64,000 nt of DNA from Bacillota bacterium (GTDB lineage Bacteria > Bacillota > Clostridia > Acetivibrionales > DSM-1351). The notes below the pieces were generated by a model. It ran no database searches and was not told the DNA's origin. It saw only the letters and a list, made by a program, of their open reading frames with translations. This document shows, one piece after another, positions 44,282 through 53,675 of this stretch (position 1 is its first letter; each line of letters begins with the position of its first letter). A program made the translations under genes and the position numbers. The stretch is from the NCBI GenBank assembly GCA_023398105.1, contig JAEWST010000118.1, forward strand, positions 25,779-89,778, written 5' to 3'.

Positions 44282-44413
44282 GCATAGTGCTTGCTAACGG
44301 CTGTTAACACATCCCTATTCTAACCAAGCTTTGACATTAATTTATTGTACATTTATTTAAATGGAGGTATACTATTGCTATAATTTTGTATGAAAGTCGG
44401 CGTGGGAGGTACT

Positions 44414-44854
44414 ATGCAAATACTTGTTGATGCAGATGCATGTCCTGTTAAAGAAATAATTGTTAGAATTGCAAAGAAATACAGTATTCCTGTTACTATG
44501 ATAATTGATACAAGTCACCAGCTTTATGACGGTTACAGTACAATAATAACAGTAGATAAGGCAAGAGACAGCGTAGATATAAAGCTTATAAATTTACTAA
44601 AAAAAGAAGATATCGTTGTCACTCAGGACTATGGAGTAGCTGCAATGGGATTGGGAAAGGGTGCAAAGGTACTCAATCAGAATGGATTGATTTATTCAGA
44701 TAATAATATTGACAGGCTATTATTCGAAAGACATATTGGTCAAAAGGTACGTAGAGCAGGAGGAAGAACAGGCAGTGTTAAAAAGCGTTCCAAAGAAGAT
44801 GATGATAATTTTGAGAAATCATTATTAAAGCTCATTGGAGAACATGAAGAATGA
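44414..44854 (+). CDS. YaiI/YqxD family protein (DUF188)
   Basis: 146 residues of the widespread YaiI/YqxD family: MQILVDADACPVKEIIVRIA, the TVDKARDSVDIKLINLL core, VVTQDYGVAAMGLGKGA and the ARxGRRTG-like C-terminal RRAGGRTGSVKKRS. The fold is PIN-like, and the function is not established. The ATG at 44414 follows GTGGGAGG. The frame is open upstream to 44390 without need. Confidence 0.9.
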   Translation: MQILVDADACPVKEIIVRIAKKYSIPVTMIIDTSHQLYDGYSTIITVDKARDSVDIKLINLLKKEDIVVTQDYGVAAMGLGKGAKVLNQNGLIYSDNNIDRLLFERHIGQKVRRAGGRTGSVKKRSKEDDDNFEKSLLKLIGEHEE

Positions 44855-45097
44855 ATTATGGTAATATTAAATTATTATAAGGAAATATATGTATGCTATA
44901 ATTGATGTAAGATGTGAGATGAAATTTTATGGTTATAGAGGATAATCAATTTTGAAAACTCAAAAAAAGTTTGTGGGAACGTAGTGGTTTTCCTAGCAAT
45001 GAAACTATATACAGTTATTTCTAGTGTGGAGAAAGTGCAAAATAGGTGCTTAAATATAATTTTTGAATGTTAAATTGGCGTGGGAGATTAAAATAAA

Positions 45098-45313
45098 ATG
45101 AATGAAGTTAAAATCGGTAAATATAAACATTTTAAGGGAAAAGAATATAGAGTTCTCTATATTGCAAAGCATAGTGAGACTTTAGAAGCTATGGTTGTAT
45201 ATCAGGCTCTTTACGGGGATATGAATATTTGGGTTAGGCCTTTATCAATGTGGAATGAAATAATTGAAAGAGATGGAGTAAGCTTTAGAAGGTTTGAGTT
45301 TATTGGAGAATGA
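45098..45313 (+). CDS. DUF1653 family protein
   Basis: 71-residue small cytoplasmic protein. The family pattern is clear: GKYKHFKGKEYRVLYIAKHS, ETLEAMVVYQALYGDMN, WVRPLSMWNE and the ending RFEFIGE. Function unknown. It stands between yaiI-like and LUD genes, each preceded by a similar GGCGTGGGAG sequence. Confidence 0.9.
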   Translation: MNEVKIGKYKHFKGKEYRVLYIAKHSETLEAMVVYQALYGDMNIWVRPLSMWNEIIERDGVSFRRFEFIGE

Positions 45314-45423
45314 CCTTCTCTATAAAGAATATAAATATAATTTATGTCCCTATACTATTTGTGTTGCCTCGGTACAGGCGAAATGTAGGTTATCAGCTTA
45401 AAAAATGAGGCGTGGAGGTTAGT

Positions 45424-46098
45424 ATGGATAATCATGCAAAGGCAATTCTTGAAAAACGTATAAATAAGGTTACTGATAATCTTAGAAAGAACAATATGCA
45501 GGTTCATTATGTAGAAAGCAAAGCAGACGTAGTTAATAAGGTAGCAGAGCTACTCAAGGATGGGGACACAGTTGGAGTTGGTGGCTCTCAAAGTATTTTT
45601 GAGAGCGGAGTATTTGACTTGCTGCGAAGTGGGAAATATAACTTTTTAGACAGATATAAAGAGGGATTGTCTAGAGAAGATATAGAAAAAATATACATTA
45701 AGTCGTTTTCCGCTGATGCGTATATTTGTAGCTCCAATGCAATAACTGAGAAGGGAGAGCTATATAATGTAGATGGCAATTCTAATAGGGTTGCAGCTAT
45801 ATGCTATGGTCCAAAGTCTGTAATTATAATAGCTGGCTATAATAAGATAGTAAAGAATTCTGATGAGGCTGTAAAACGTGTTAAAGCAATAGCAGCACCT
45901 GCTAATTGTGGTAGGCTAAATTATAACTCTTATTGTAAAGAAAAAGGAGAATGTATGTCATTCTTATCAAATGCATCTGACATTACAAATGGTTGTAGCA
46001 GCCCAGATAGAATATGTTGTAATTATGTTTTTTCAGCATACCAAAGAAAGAAAGACAGGATAAAGGTAATACTGATAGGAGAAGAATTAGGTTATTAG
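45424..46098 (+). CDS. LUD-domain protein (LutC/YkgG-like)
   Basis: 224 residues of the LUD family. It has KDGDTVGVGGSQSIFESG, the SFSADAYICSSNAITEKGEL core, VDGNSNRVAAICYGPKSVI and a Cys-containing tail (NCGRLNYNSYCKEKGEC) that could hold metal. LutB/LutC relatives take part in lactate utilisation, but stand-alone members like this are uncharacterised. The ATG at 45424 follows GTGGAGG. DUF503 follows nine bases later, so they probably form an operon. Confidence 0.85.
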   Translation: MDNHAKAILEKRINKVTDNLRKNNMQVHYVESKADVVNKVAELLKDGDTVGVGGSQSIFESGVFDLLRSGKYNFLDRYKEGLSREDIEKIYIKSFSADAYICSSNAITEKGELYNVDGNSNRVAAICYGPKSVIIIAGYNKIVKNSDEAVKRVKAIAAPANCGRLNYNSYCKEKGECMSFLSNASDITNGCSSPDRICCNYVFSAYQRKKDRIKVILIGEELGY

Positions 46099-46107
46099 GA
46101 GGAAAAA

Positions 46108-46389
46108 ATGATTGTATCATCCTTAAGAATGAAGCTTTATGCACCTAACTGTCATTCTCTGAAGGATAAAAGAATGATAGTAAAAAGCTTGATTAATAGA
46201 ACACGCAATAAGTTTAATGTATCAATAGCTGAAATAGAAGAACATGATTATTATCAGACAATAGTAATTGGTACAGCCTGTGTTTCATCAAGCAGAGCTC
46301 AAGCAAATGCTGTTTTAGATGAGGTTATGAGATTTATTGAAGAAAACACAGAAGCTGAGATTACAGATTTTTTATTTGAAGAGCGATGA
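46108..46389 (+). CDS. DUF503 family protein (YlxP-like)
   Basis: 93 residues matching the DUF503/YlxP family: MIVSSLRMKLYAPNCHSLKD, KRMIVKSLINRTRNKFNVSI, AEIEEHDYYQTIVIGTACVS. Small ferredoxin-like fold; function unknown, and in other firmicutes it sits beside translation genes. TTAGGAGG precedes the ATG, nine bases after the LUD gene. Confidence 0.9.
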   Translation: MIVSSLRMKLYAPNCHSLKDKRMIVKSLINRTRNKFNVSIAEIEEHDYYQTIVIGTACVSSSRAQANAVLDEVMRFIEENTEAEITDFLFEER

Positions 46390-46394
46390 AAAAC

Positions 46395-46433
46395 AGCAAA
46401 GACCTTGTGAGAAATAATCCTCAAGGTCTTTGC
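46395..46433 (+). terminator. Bidirectional terminator between DUF503 and htrA
   Basis: AGCAAAGACCTTG pairs with CAAGGTCTTTGCT around a 13-base loop. It serves the two convergent genes. Confidence 0.8.
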
Positions 46434-46483
46434 TAATATAAAGGGAAAAAGGTATTAAATGGTTTGCGGTTTACAATAATTAT

Positions 46484-48052
46484 TTATTTGTCTTCAGTAA
46501 AGGTAAGCTTAAGAGTGAGAGTTTTGTCTCCTCTGATAACTACCGCATCAACAGTATCGCCTGCCTTATGCAATTTCTTTACAGCATCTATATCGGACAT
46601 GGTTTTTATTTGCTTTCCATCAAGTTTTACCAGTACATCACCTTTCTTTATTCCTGCAGCTTGAGCAGCTCCACCAACTGGAACTTCTATAACGTAAATA
46701 CCTACAGGGATTCCGTACATTTCAGATATATCTTGTGAAACTTCTTGCCCTGAAATTCCTACTAGCGGCTTTCCTTTTACATAACCATATGCCTTCAACT
46801 GCTCTATTATTGGTTTGGCAGTATTAATTGGAATTGCAAAGCCTAAACCTTCTACGCCTGAAACAGATATCTTAGCTGAATTTATACCGATAACCTGTCC
46901 TTTTGAATTTAATAATGCACCACCGCTGTTACCTGGATTTATTGCAGCATCAGTCTGAATGAGATTTAGAGACATATTTCCAGTGTTTAATTGCCTATTC
47001 AATGCACTTATAACACCAGAGGTAACTGAACCAGCAAATTCCATCCCAAGAGGATTGCCTATGGCAACAGCTAAATCTCCAACCTCAACACTTGATGAAT
47101 CACCAAGCTCTGCAACTGGAAGATTTGTGAGGTCAACCTTAATAAGTGCCAAATCATTGTCGCTGTCTCCACCGATAAACTTAGCCGTTGCTTCACGTTT
47201 ATCAGGTAAATAAACTGTCAGAGTGGTATTCTTTATATTACTATTTGGGTCAGCATATTCAACAACATGATAGTTTGTCATAATATATCCATCTGAACTA
47301 ATTATAATTCCTGAACCTTCAGCATCAGAAGTGGAAGGTGCGGAAGAACCAAAGAAGAAGGAACGATTATTGGTTTTAAATGTCATTTTAATACCAACAA
47401 TTGAAGGACCAACTTTTTTGGCTATTTCTGTTACTGTTAAATCATTTAAATTAGTTGAAGCTACTAAGTTTGTACCAGAAATATTATTTTCAGCAGATGA
47501 TGTTTGTAATAATCTACTATTTGATGATATGTTATTTTGCATAGCACCTAATTGCTTTGAAAAGCTGGTATATAGTGCTCCGCCTACAACAAAGCTTGTA
47601 ATGACAGAAGTAACGAGAACAAGTGACATATAGGCTAGTAAGTTGTGTCTTCTTTTGTTGTCAGGCTTAACAATGCTCTCTTTGTAGTTTAATCGATTGT
47701 GAAACTGTTGGTTTGTACTGTTTACAAAATATGCTGTATTCTGTGTTTGACTATCCAAGTCTGTATTGCTATGTGCTTGAGAGTACACAGTACTATTGTC
47801 TTGTGTTTCAGAGTTTGAAATACTATCATCATTTGAAAGGCTTTCCCAATTGTCAGCACCTTGTACTTCCTCAATTGAATTAGTATTATCTTGAACCTTA
47901 GTGTCCGAATTATTGTTATCTTCTACCTGAGCTTCAATATTATAATTATACTGCGTCTCATTATTCAAATCCTGATTATCATTTTGCTGAGCATTTAAAT
48001 CATTATTATTTTGTAATTCAGTATTCCAATCATCATTATTTCTATTAAACAT
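46484..48052 (-). CDS. htrA: HtrA/DegP-type membrane-anchored serine protease
   Basis: 522 residues. Residues 1-130 are cytoplasmic and extremely rich in Asn, Gln and Asp. One membrane segment lies at about 137-160. The trypsin-like protease domain has His near 260 (MTNYHVVEYAD), Asp near 300 (DNDLALIKV) and Ser near 376 (NPGNSGGAL). One C-terminal PDZ domain follows (about 420-515; VPVGGAAQAAGIKKGDVLVKLDG). It degrades or refolds damaged exported proteins at the outer membrane face. GGAGG lies before the ATG on the minus strand. The long polar N-terminus is unusual in its composition. Confidence 0.94.
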   Translation of the reverse strand: MFNRNNDDWNTELQNNNDLNAQQNDNQDLNNETQYNYNIEAQVEDNNNSDTKVQDNTNSIEEVQGADNWESLSNDDSISNSETQDNSTVYSQAHSNTDLDSQTQNTAYFVNSTNQQFHNRLNYKESIVKPDNKRRHNLLAYMSLVLVTSVITSFVVGGALYTSFSKQLGAMQNNISSNSRLLQTSSAENNISGTNLVASTNLNDLTVTEIAKKVGPSIVGIKMTFKTNNRSFFFGSSAPSTSDAEGSGIIISSDGYIMTNYHVVEYADPNSNIKNTTLTVYLPDKREATAKFIGGDSDNDLALIKVDLTNLPVAELGDSSSVEVGDLAVAIGNPLGMEFAGSVTSGVISALNRQLNTGNMSLNLIQTDAAINPGNSGGALLNSKGQVIGINSAKISVSGVEGLGFAIPINTAKPIIEQLKAYGYVKGKPLVGISGQEVSQDISEMYGIPVGIYVIEVPVGGAAQAAGIKKGDVLVKLDGKQIKTMSDIDAVKKLHKAGDTVDAVVIRGDKTLTLKLTFTEDK

Positions 48053-48515
48053 AATATTACCTCCAATCCGAAAATATAATTTGTTTTATCTTATGTTTAT
48101 ATAATAAACTTTAATTATGTACAATTTACTAATAAAATTTTAATAAATTGTTATAAAATTTAAAACAAATTGTTAACAAAAGTAATTGCTTTTGGATGAA
48201 AATGCTCTTATAAGTGTGATGCCAGCTTACTACAAAACTTTTGGGCATGAAAATTTTAGAAGCACCACTAATACTAATTTGGAAATGCAACAGTGAAAAA
48301 TTTGATTTTTGAATATAACTTGTTATTTGAATAAGACATTTAGAATATTTTGGTTTGAAATGAACGTAGAGTGCATAATTGGACTATGAGAATAATATTG
48401 CAGTATAGAATGGCTTAAAAGCATGGATTTTTATAGGTAGAACTTGTTTAGCTTTTTAAAAAAGAGAATAAGCTGTTAGCTTATGGTGTTGAAAGGAACT
48501 AAAACAAAAAAATCT
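48053..48515 (+). other. htrA upstream region, no gene seen
   Basis: About 460 AT-rich bases holding the htrA promoter region on the minus strand. No ORF with a binding site and no strong hairpin. Confidence 0.4.
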
Positions 48516-48761
48516 TCACTCCTGCAAACGATGATTTACAAACATAAAATCATAGGGTATGTTTTCGCAGGAAATTTCATATAGAGATTTGCTTGCTTTT
48601 TTATCAATATCAACAAGAACATATTCTTCTAATATAGCAATAATCTTGCCATAGCCAATAAATTTGTCATCCCTTGTTATTGCAATAAGATCGTCCTGTT
48701 TAATAAAATCTCTTTTTTCACATTGAATTATCATATACTCACCTAAAACATATTTACTCAC
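48516..48761 (-). CDS. Small hypothetical protein
   Basis: 81 residues from a GTG, or 72 from an ATG at 48734 preceded by AGGTGAG. Soluble and mixed charge, with a KOW- or PRC-like beta pattern (DDLIAITRDDKFIGYGKIIA, then ILEEYVLVDID). I do not recognise it. It reads away from the next gene. Confidence 0.5.
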   Translation of the reverse strand: MSKYVLGEYMIIQCEKRDFIKQDDLIAITRDDKFIGYGKIIAILEEYVLVDIDKKASKSLYEISCENIPYDFMFVNHRLQE

Positions 48762-48956
48762 TTTCTATATTAATGATTTTTAGATATATGAATATGGCTA
48801 AAGATAATAAGTGTATTTATAAAGAAAGTGGCACTATTATTTATATCCTTTATCCAATTTATTTATGCATTAATAAAAATACATTTAAAGCCGATTATTA
48901 ATATATAAGGATATGAATGTTGCCAATAGGCACAATAGTCTAAGGAGGGATTGAAT

Positions 48957-49601
48957 ATGATTAAAGGAGTAAACTCCAACCCGATAGCAAATCAAAATGT
49001 GTGTGCAAAAAAACAAGAATATACAAAAGATAAACCTTGCGAGAATTCTAAACAAGCAGCAGCGGTTTTGGAATTAGGTAAATCATCAGAAAATACTGCG
49101 GGAGTCTACGGAAAACCTGCTGTATCAACAAAAACTACCTCAGAAGATAAAGTAGAAAAGAAAACAAACTCAGCTAATGCAGAAGAGATAGATAGATTAT
49201 GGGCTGAGGCAAACAGAGCTAATCAAAACCTGAGAGATTTGGTAGAACAGTTGCTAAAAAGTCAAGGGAAGAAATTCCAGGATGTTTTATCTGGAAAAGA
49301 AAGCTTGGAAATTGATGAGGAAACTAGGGCTGCTGCTCAACTTGCCATATCAGAGGACGGAGAATGTGGTGTACAAGCTGTAAGTGACAGAATAGTTGCA
49401 TTTGCAAAAGCTATTTCTAATAATAATCCAGAAAAGTATGAAGAACTTATGAGAGCAATAGATGAAGGCTTTGTACAGGCGGAAAAAGCATTGGGTGGAG
49501 AGTTGCCCGAAATATGCAAAAAAACCCATGAAGAGGTTAGAAGAAAAATGGAAGCGTGGAAAGCTGGTGAAGCTGAAAACAGCATGGCTGTAAACGAATA
49601 A
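48957..49601 (+). CDS. Conserved hypothetical protein, DUF5610-like C-terminus
   Basis: 214 residues. The N-terminal 75 are polar and probably disordered (Asn, Lys, Ser, Thr). A helical C-terminal part follows with the block AISEDGECGVQAVSDRIVAF and the ending GFVQAEKALGGELPEICKKT. This resembles a family found in flagellated and spore-forming clostridia that I associate with DUF5610, without certainty. No signal peptide. The ATG has AAGGAGGGA upstream. Function unknown. Confidence 0.65.
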   Translation: MIKGVNSNPIANQNVCAKKQEYTKDKPCENSKQAAAVLELGKSSENTAGVYGKPAVSTKTTSEDKVEKKTNSANAEEIDRLWAEANRANQNLRDLVEQLLKSQGKKFQDVLSGKESLEIDEETRAAAQLAISEDGECGVQAVSDRIVAFAKAISNNNPEKYEELMRAIDEGFVQAEKALGGELPEICKKTHEEVRRKMEAWKAGEAENSMAVNE

Positions 49602-49914
49602 AGCTCATTAAACAGAGCTACATATACGTATATTTAAAAGGGAGTATTATAGACTTATTACCAGTAGGAATATGATGCTTCCTTTATTGTAGCATTTGTA
49701 TAATTTTTCCGATTTATAAATAACTAAAATCGTTGTGAAGCCGAATAATAAACCATTTAATATGAAAAAGTAATTAATTTGATGATAAAAAACGGATTTT
49801 GTCGGAAATAATTTTAAAGAATAATTGTTTTTAAGTCGATACAGATTTAAATGATTTAATTTAGTTAGCTATCATATGTAGTATTTGTAACATGGCAGTA
49901 ATATTTAAAATTTA

Positions 49915-49977
49915 TTAACTCAATTTTCCAGTGAAAAATTGTAGGTTTAGAAAACTTATCAATGGAAAGTTGAATTA
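49915..49977 (+). repeat. Minimal CAACTTTCCC-family element
   Basis: TTAACTCAATTTTCC at the left and AAAGTTGAATTAG at the right are inverted, only 63 bp apart; the shortest member seen. It lies in the 440-base gap before the chemoreceptor gene, where no gene is seen. Confidence 0.6.
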
Positions 49978-50039
49978 GATATAATTGCATGAATTAGTTG
50001 GTAAATACATCAGACGTATGTCTAGGAGGGTTATTCATA

Positions 50040-51521
50040 ATGGCTACTTATAACGTAAAAAGAGTTCATAAGGTAAGTTTAACAATTACATGCTTAATAA
50101 TATTTGGTATGATTATTAATGCAACTATCACAGGGGGTATTGATGCGGGTATAACACTTGCTATAAGGGCTTCAATATGTGTTATTATTGGTGCTATAAA
50201 TTATTTTTTACCAATAAATGACTATGTAAAAGGTTTGATTTTCGGAATTGTACCAAGTGCAAGTATGTGCCTGCTTTTATACTTATATGGATTTCAACAA
50301 AGCAGACATTATATAATCTGGTGTACAGTCGGCTTGATGGCATTATATTTTAAAAGAGAGATTACAATTATACACGGAGTTCTCGTCAATGTAATGTTGT
50401 TTGTTGTCTTTTTTGCAAGACCTGATAGTATAACTGGTAATGGTGCTAATATTGGAGATTTTATTTTTCTAATAATAATTCTTGATGCCACAGTAGCATT
50501 ATTATACTTTTTAAGTAAGTGGGGAAGAGAGCTTGTTAACGAAGGGAATCAAAAAGAAATACATACAGGTGAACTGTTAAACAAATTGAAGACTACATTT
50601 ACAAAGGTAGAAGATAACACTAATACTATTGATAATAGCATAAATGAGTTGAATTCTAATATACAATTTATAACTGAATCAAGTAAAAATATAAATGTTT
50701 CAATTCAAGAAATGGCTAAATCCATACAAGAGGAAGCTGCCAGCGTCTATAAAGTAAATGAAACTATGACCGACTCTTTAGAAATTGTATATGAAACAAG
50801 AGATATATCGAAGGGTATATCTAATAAAGCTGATATAGTTAGTGAAAAGGTTAGTGAAGGCTGGGACAGAATGCAGCAGATGAATAATCAGATAAATATT
50901 ATTAGTGATTCTATTAGTACAGCTAATACTACTGTATTTGAACTTCAAGCAAGTATGGATAAGGTAAACAATTTGCTAGAAGGCATATCACAAATTGCTG
51001 AGCAAACAAATCTTTTAGCACTTAATGCTGCTATAGAATCAGCACGTGCTGGGGAACATGGAAAGGGCTTTGCTGTTGTTGCTGATGAGGTAAGAAAGCT
51101 GGCAGATCAAAGTACACGTATAGTAAATGATATAACGCAGGTTACAACAGCGTTAGCTAATAAGTCCCAAGAAGCATTTGAAAAGGTCAACCAAGGGAGT
51201 GTTGCAGTAAAAGAGGGAAAAGACCTTATAAATAATATATCATCGAATTTTAAGGATATTAAAGAATCTTTTAATGATACAAATACAGAAATAACAAATG
51301 GATTAAGCAAAATAGAAGTAGTTGCAGATAAGTTTGTAGATGTTCAGCGTGAGATGGAGAATATGGCAAGTATATCTGAACAGAATGCGGCATCTACAGA
51401 AGAAGTATTAGCTACTATTGAAAATGAAAATAACCAAATAATACGAATTGGTGATTATTTACATGAAATACACCAATTAAGTGGAGAACTCAAAAAAATG
51501 GTGTATTCTCACAATAATTAG
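50040..51521 (+). CDS. Methyl-accepting chemotaxis protein with polytopic N-terminus
   Basis: 493 residues. The first 160 contain about five or six membrane segments with only short loops, so there is no extracytoplasmic sensor domain. The C-terminal signalling domain is a long coiled coil whose conserved tip reads AEQTNLLALNAAIESARAGE and GKGFAVVADEVRKLADQ (about 320-357), the CheA/CheW contact. It may sense membrane state or internal signals. AGGAGGG precedes the ATG at 50040. No other che genes are nearby. Confidence 0.92.
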   Translation: MATYNVKRVHKVSLTITCLIIFGMIINATITGGIDAGITLAIRASICVIIGAINYFLPINDYVKGLIFGIVPSASMCLLLYLYGFQQSRHYIIWCTVGLMALYFKREITIIHGVLVNVMLFVVFFARPDSITGNGANIGDFIFLIIILDATVALLYFLSKWGRELVNEGNQKEIHTGELLNKLKTTFTKVEDNTNTIDNSINELNSNIQFITESSKNINVSIQEMAKSIQEEAASVYKVNETMTDSLEIVYETRDISKGISNKADIVSEKVSEGWDRMQQMNNQINIISDSISTANTTVFELQASMDKVNNLLEGISQIAEQTNLLALNAAIESARAGEHGKGFAVVADEVRKLADQSTRIVNDITQVTTALANKSQEAFEKVNQGSVAVKEGKDLINNISSNFKDIKESFNDTNTEITNGLSKIEVVADKFVDVQREMENMASISEQNAASTEEVLATIENENNQIIRIGDYLHEIHQLSGELKKMVYSHNN

Positions 51522-51621
51522 TGTGAAAGTTATGAGGCAATGATTTCAGCTATTGTTTATTAATTATGTACATTGTGCTAGAAATTTTCAATACATTTGT
51601 AAGCTTAATTTGATTTATTTC

Positions 51622-51660
51622 GCCAAAAGCCGTTCTATTAGGTCAGGAACGGCTTTTGGC
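51622..51660 (+). terminator. Bidirectional terminator after the chemoreceptor
   Basis: GCCAAAAGCCGTTC and GAACGGCTTTTGGC form a perfect 14-bp stem with an 11-base loop between convergent genes. Confidence 0.85.
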
Positions 51661-51797
51661 TCGCATATACATATATATAAGTGCTGGGGACACTATATAA
51701 TACTATTTTTAAATCCAAATTAGTATAACTAATTTGTTTTAGTACTAAAGTTAAAACATTGATAGGCACTGAAAGGTACTAAATCATAATACTAGTT

Positions 51798-53504
51798 TTA
51801 TTCTATACGGAAAGCCTTGTATTCACCTGGTTCCAAGGAAACTTTAAAATAGGTATTTCCATTCATACTTATTCCATCAAATTTTGGAGTGTTAAAGCAG
51901 CTACAAGACTCAATTAGATATAAATGTTGAGCTTCCTTGTGTAAAACTATTGTGAATTCAACATTTGTCTTTCTGAAGGATTCAACTATAAAGGTATTAT
52001 TGTCATATACAAAAAGACCAATGTTCGAGGGTGCTTCTAAATGAACAGGCACACTAATTGATGCTGTTTCTCTGATTATGTTTAATACAGCCTCTGGATA
52101 GCTATACAAATCTCCAGGGTTATCAGGAATAGTTATAACATATAGTTTGCCTTTGCTGTATTTGTTTTCTAATAATACAGCATGATTATTAAAGCTATCT
52201 ATTCCAACTGCCATCTGCCAGCTGTCATTTGTTTTAAAGTCAATGTGGGGCAATAAAATTTCTTTTTCAGAATAATAATAATCCTTGAAAGCACAGGTAT
52301 CCATTTTTACAGCAAATTCTTTTACACTTGACTTCTTATCAGTATAATTTATTACAGCTATATCAGAGAGTTGTTCGTTAATAGCTCTAAGTAAGCCAGT
52401 AGTAATCATTACGGAATTACCAGCACACAAGCTCTTTTTAATTTTTTCAATGATATCTGAATCCTTTTTTGCACTCTCTGTAAGAAGAATAAATTTGCTT
52501 TCAGAAGGGTATTCAGAATATGGTTCAAGGGGTAATCCAAGCATACCAAGGTATCCGTGAATAAAATCCTCACCATCAGAATTAAAGGGTTTATAGCAGG
52601 AGATTCCAACAGGCTCGCCAATATGACCAATAAGCTTGTCCAACTGCTCAAACACAAAGCCAGCAAGAGGAACAAAAATCTTGTGATCATATGCCAATAA
52701 ACCGGCACAGAAAAGTGTTATTTCCTTAGCTTTAGAAAAAATGGTCATATATAATTGTTCTACATAGGTATCTAAAGTGCAATTAAAGGAGTCAAACCAT
52801 CCACCCATATTTTTACCAGGGTTAATGTTTTCAAAATACCTCATTATAAAGTAACCGATATATCTCTGAAGAACCTGTTGAGTATATTGTGAATCACGAG
52901 TTTCAGTTCCAGTATAAAAGGAATCAAACAGATCTACTTGAGCTTTTGGCGTATAACCATTAAACTGGTGATGATCATACCAGTTGGGGTATTTTATTAT
53001 CATATTTATATTTGGGTTGACTGTTTTTGCCTTACTCATAATTTCAGAAGATACTTCTGCCAACAGCTGTGTTCTGAAATCTGCCCAGCTTTTGTTACCT
53101 TTAGCGTCTATACATAAATCACATTTGCAATTAGTAAAGTAAAAGTCGTCTAAAATTACTTCATCAAATATTTTGGCAGTATATGAAACCACTTCTCTTA
53201 ATTGCTTCCTCAGTTCTGGATTGCTATAACAGAAAGAACTAAAATCCCAAGTGTTATCTGTTTTAGGAGTTGTGGTGATGGCACCTGATACTTTGATGCC
53301 CTTTCTATTAAAAAACTCCTTGCAGAATAGAATATCCTCCTCTGAAAGAAAAACGCCGCTACGATAGGTTTCTAGATAGACCTTCCCTATATTGATGTGC
53401 TTGGAAAAGAATTCAAAGGAGGATTCAAAAGCGTCATCTTCCTTAAGTTTTAATAGATCAAAGGCGTTGTAAAAAATAGCTGTACTAAAATTCTTGTAGG
53501 ACAT
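51798..53504 (-). CDS. Putative glycoside hydrolase-like protein, unassigned
   Basis: 568-residue cytoplasmic protein. The N-terminal 280 residues read like a TIM-barrel glycosidase: KVSGAITTTPKTDNTWDFSS, then FDEVILDDFYFTNCKCDLCI with acidic residues at a strand end, and MIIKYPNWYDHHQF. A middle flavodoxin-like or glutamine-amidotransferase-like region and a C-terminal beta domain (VSLEPGEYKAFRIE) follow, as in GH42-like architectures. The Cys pair in DDFYFTNCKCDLC could bind metal. I cannot assign a family. The ATG at 53504 follows AGTGAGG. An AraC regulator is encoded upstream in the same direction, so it probably belongs to a carbohydrate response. Confidence 0.65.
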   Translation of the reverse strand: MSYKNFSTAIFYNAFDLLKLKEDDAFESSFEFFSKHINIGKVYLETYRSGVFLSEEDILFCKEFFNRKGIKVSGAITTTPKTDNTWDFSSFCYSNPELRKQLREVVSYTAKIFDEVILDDFYFTNCKCDLCIDAKGNKSWADFRTQLLAEVSSEIMSKAKTVNPNINMIIKYPNWYDHHQFNGYTPKAQVDLFDSFYTGTETRDSQYTQQVLQRYIGYFIMRYFENINPGKNMGGWFDSFNCTLDTYVEQLYMTIFSKAKEITLFCAGLLAYDHKIFVPLAGFVFEQLDKLIGHIGEPVGISCYKPFNSDGEDFIHGYLGMLGLPLEPYSEYPSESKFILLTESAKKDSDIIEKIKKSLCAGNSVMITTGLLRAINEQLSDIAVINYTDKKSSVKEFAVKMDTCAFKDYYYSEKEILLPHIDFKTNDSWQMAVGIDSFNNHAVLLENKYSKGKLYVITIPDNPGDLYSYPEAVLNIIRETASISVPVHLEAPSNIGLFVYDNNTFIVESFRKTNVEFTIVLHKEAQHLYLIESCSCFNTPKFDGISMNGNTYFKVSLEPGEYKAFRIE

Positions 53505-53675
53505 ATAATATACCTCACTTAGCAATATAATTATTTAGTAGACTTCATAGCTGTTGGAACCTATTAATATTACTGCAAATGCTTTGAACCTTTTTATTTT
53601 GGGATATCCTCTATATTAATATATCTCAATTATAGATATTATATTAATAAATATCTCGTCAAAGGTTGCTGTATA

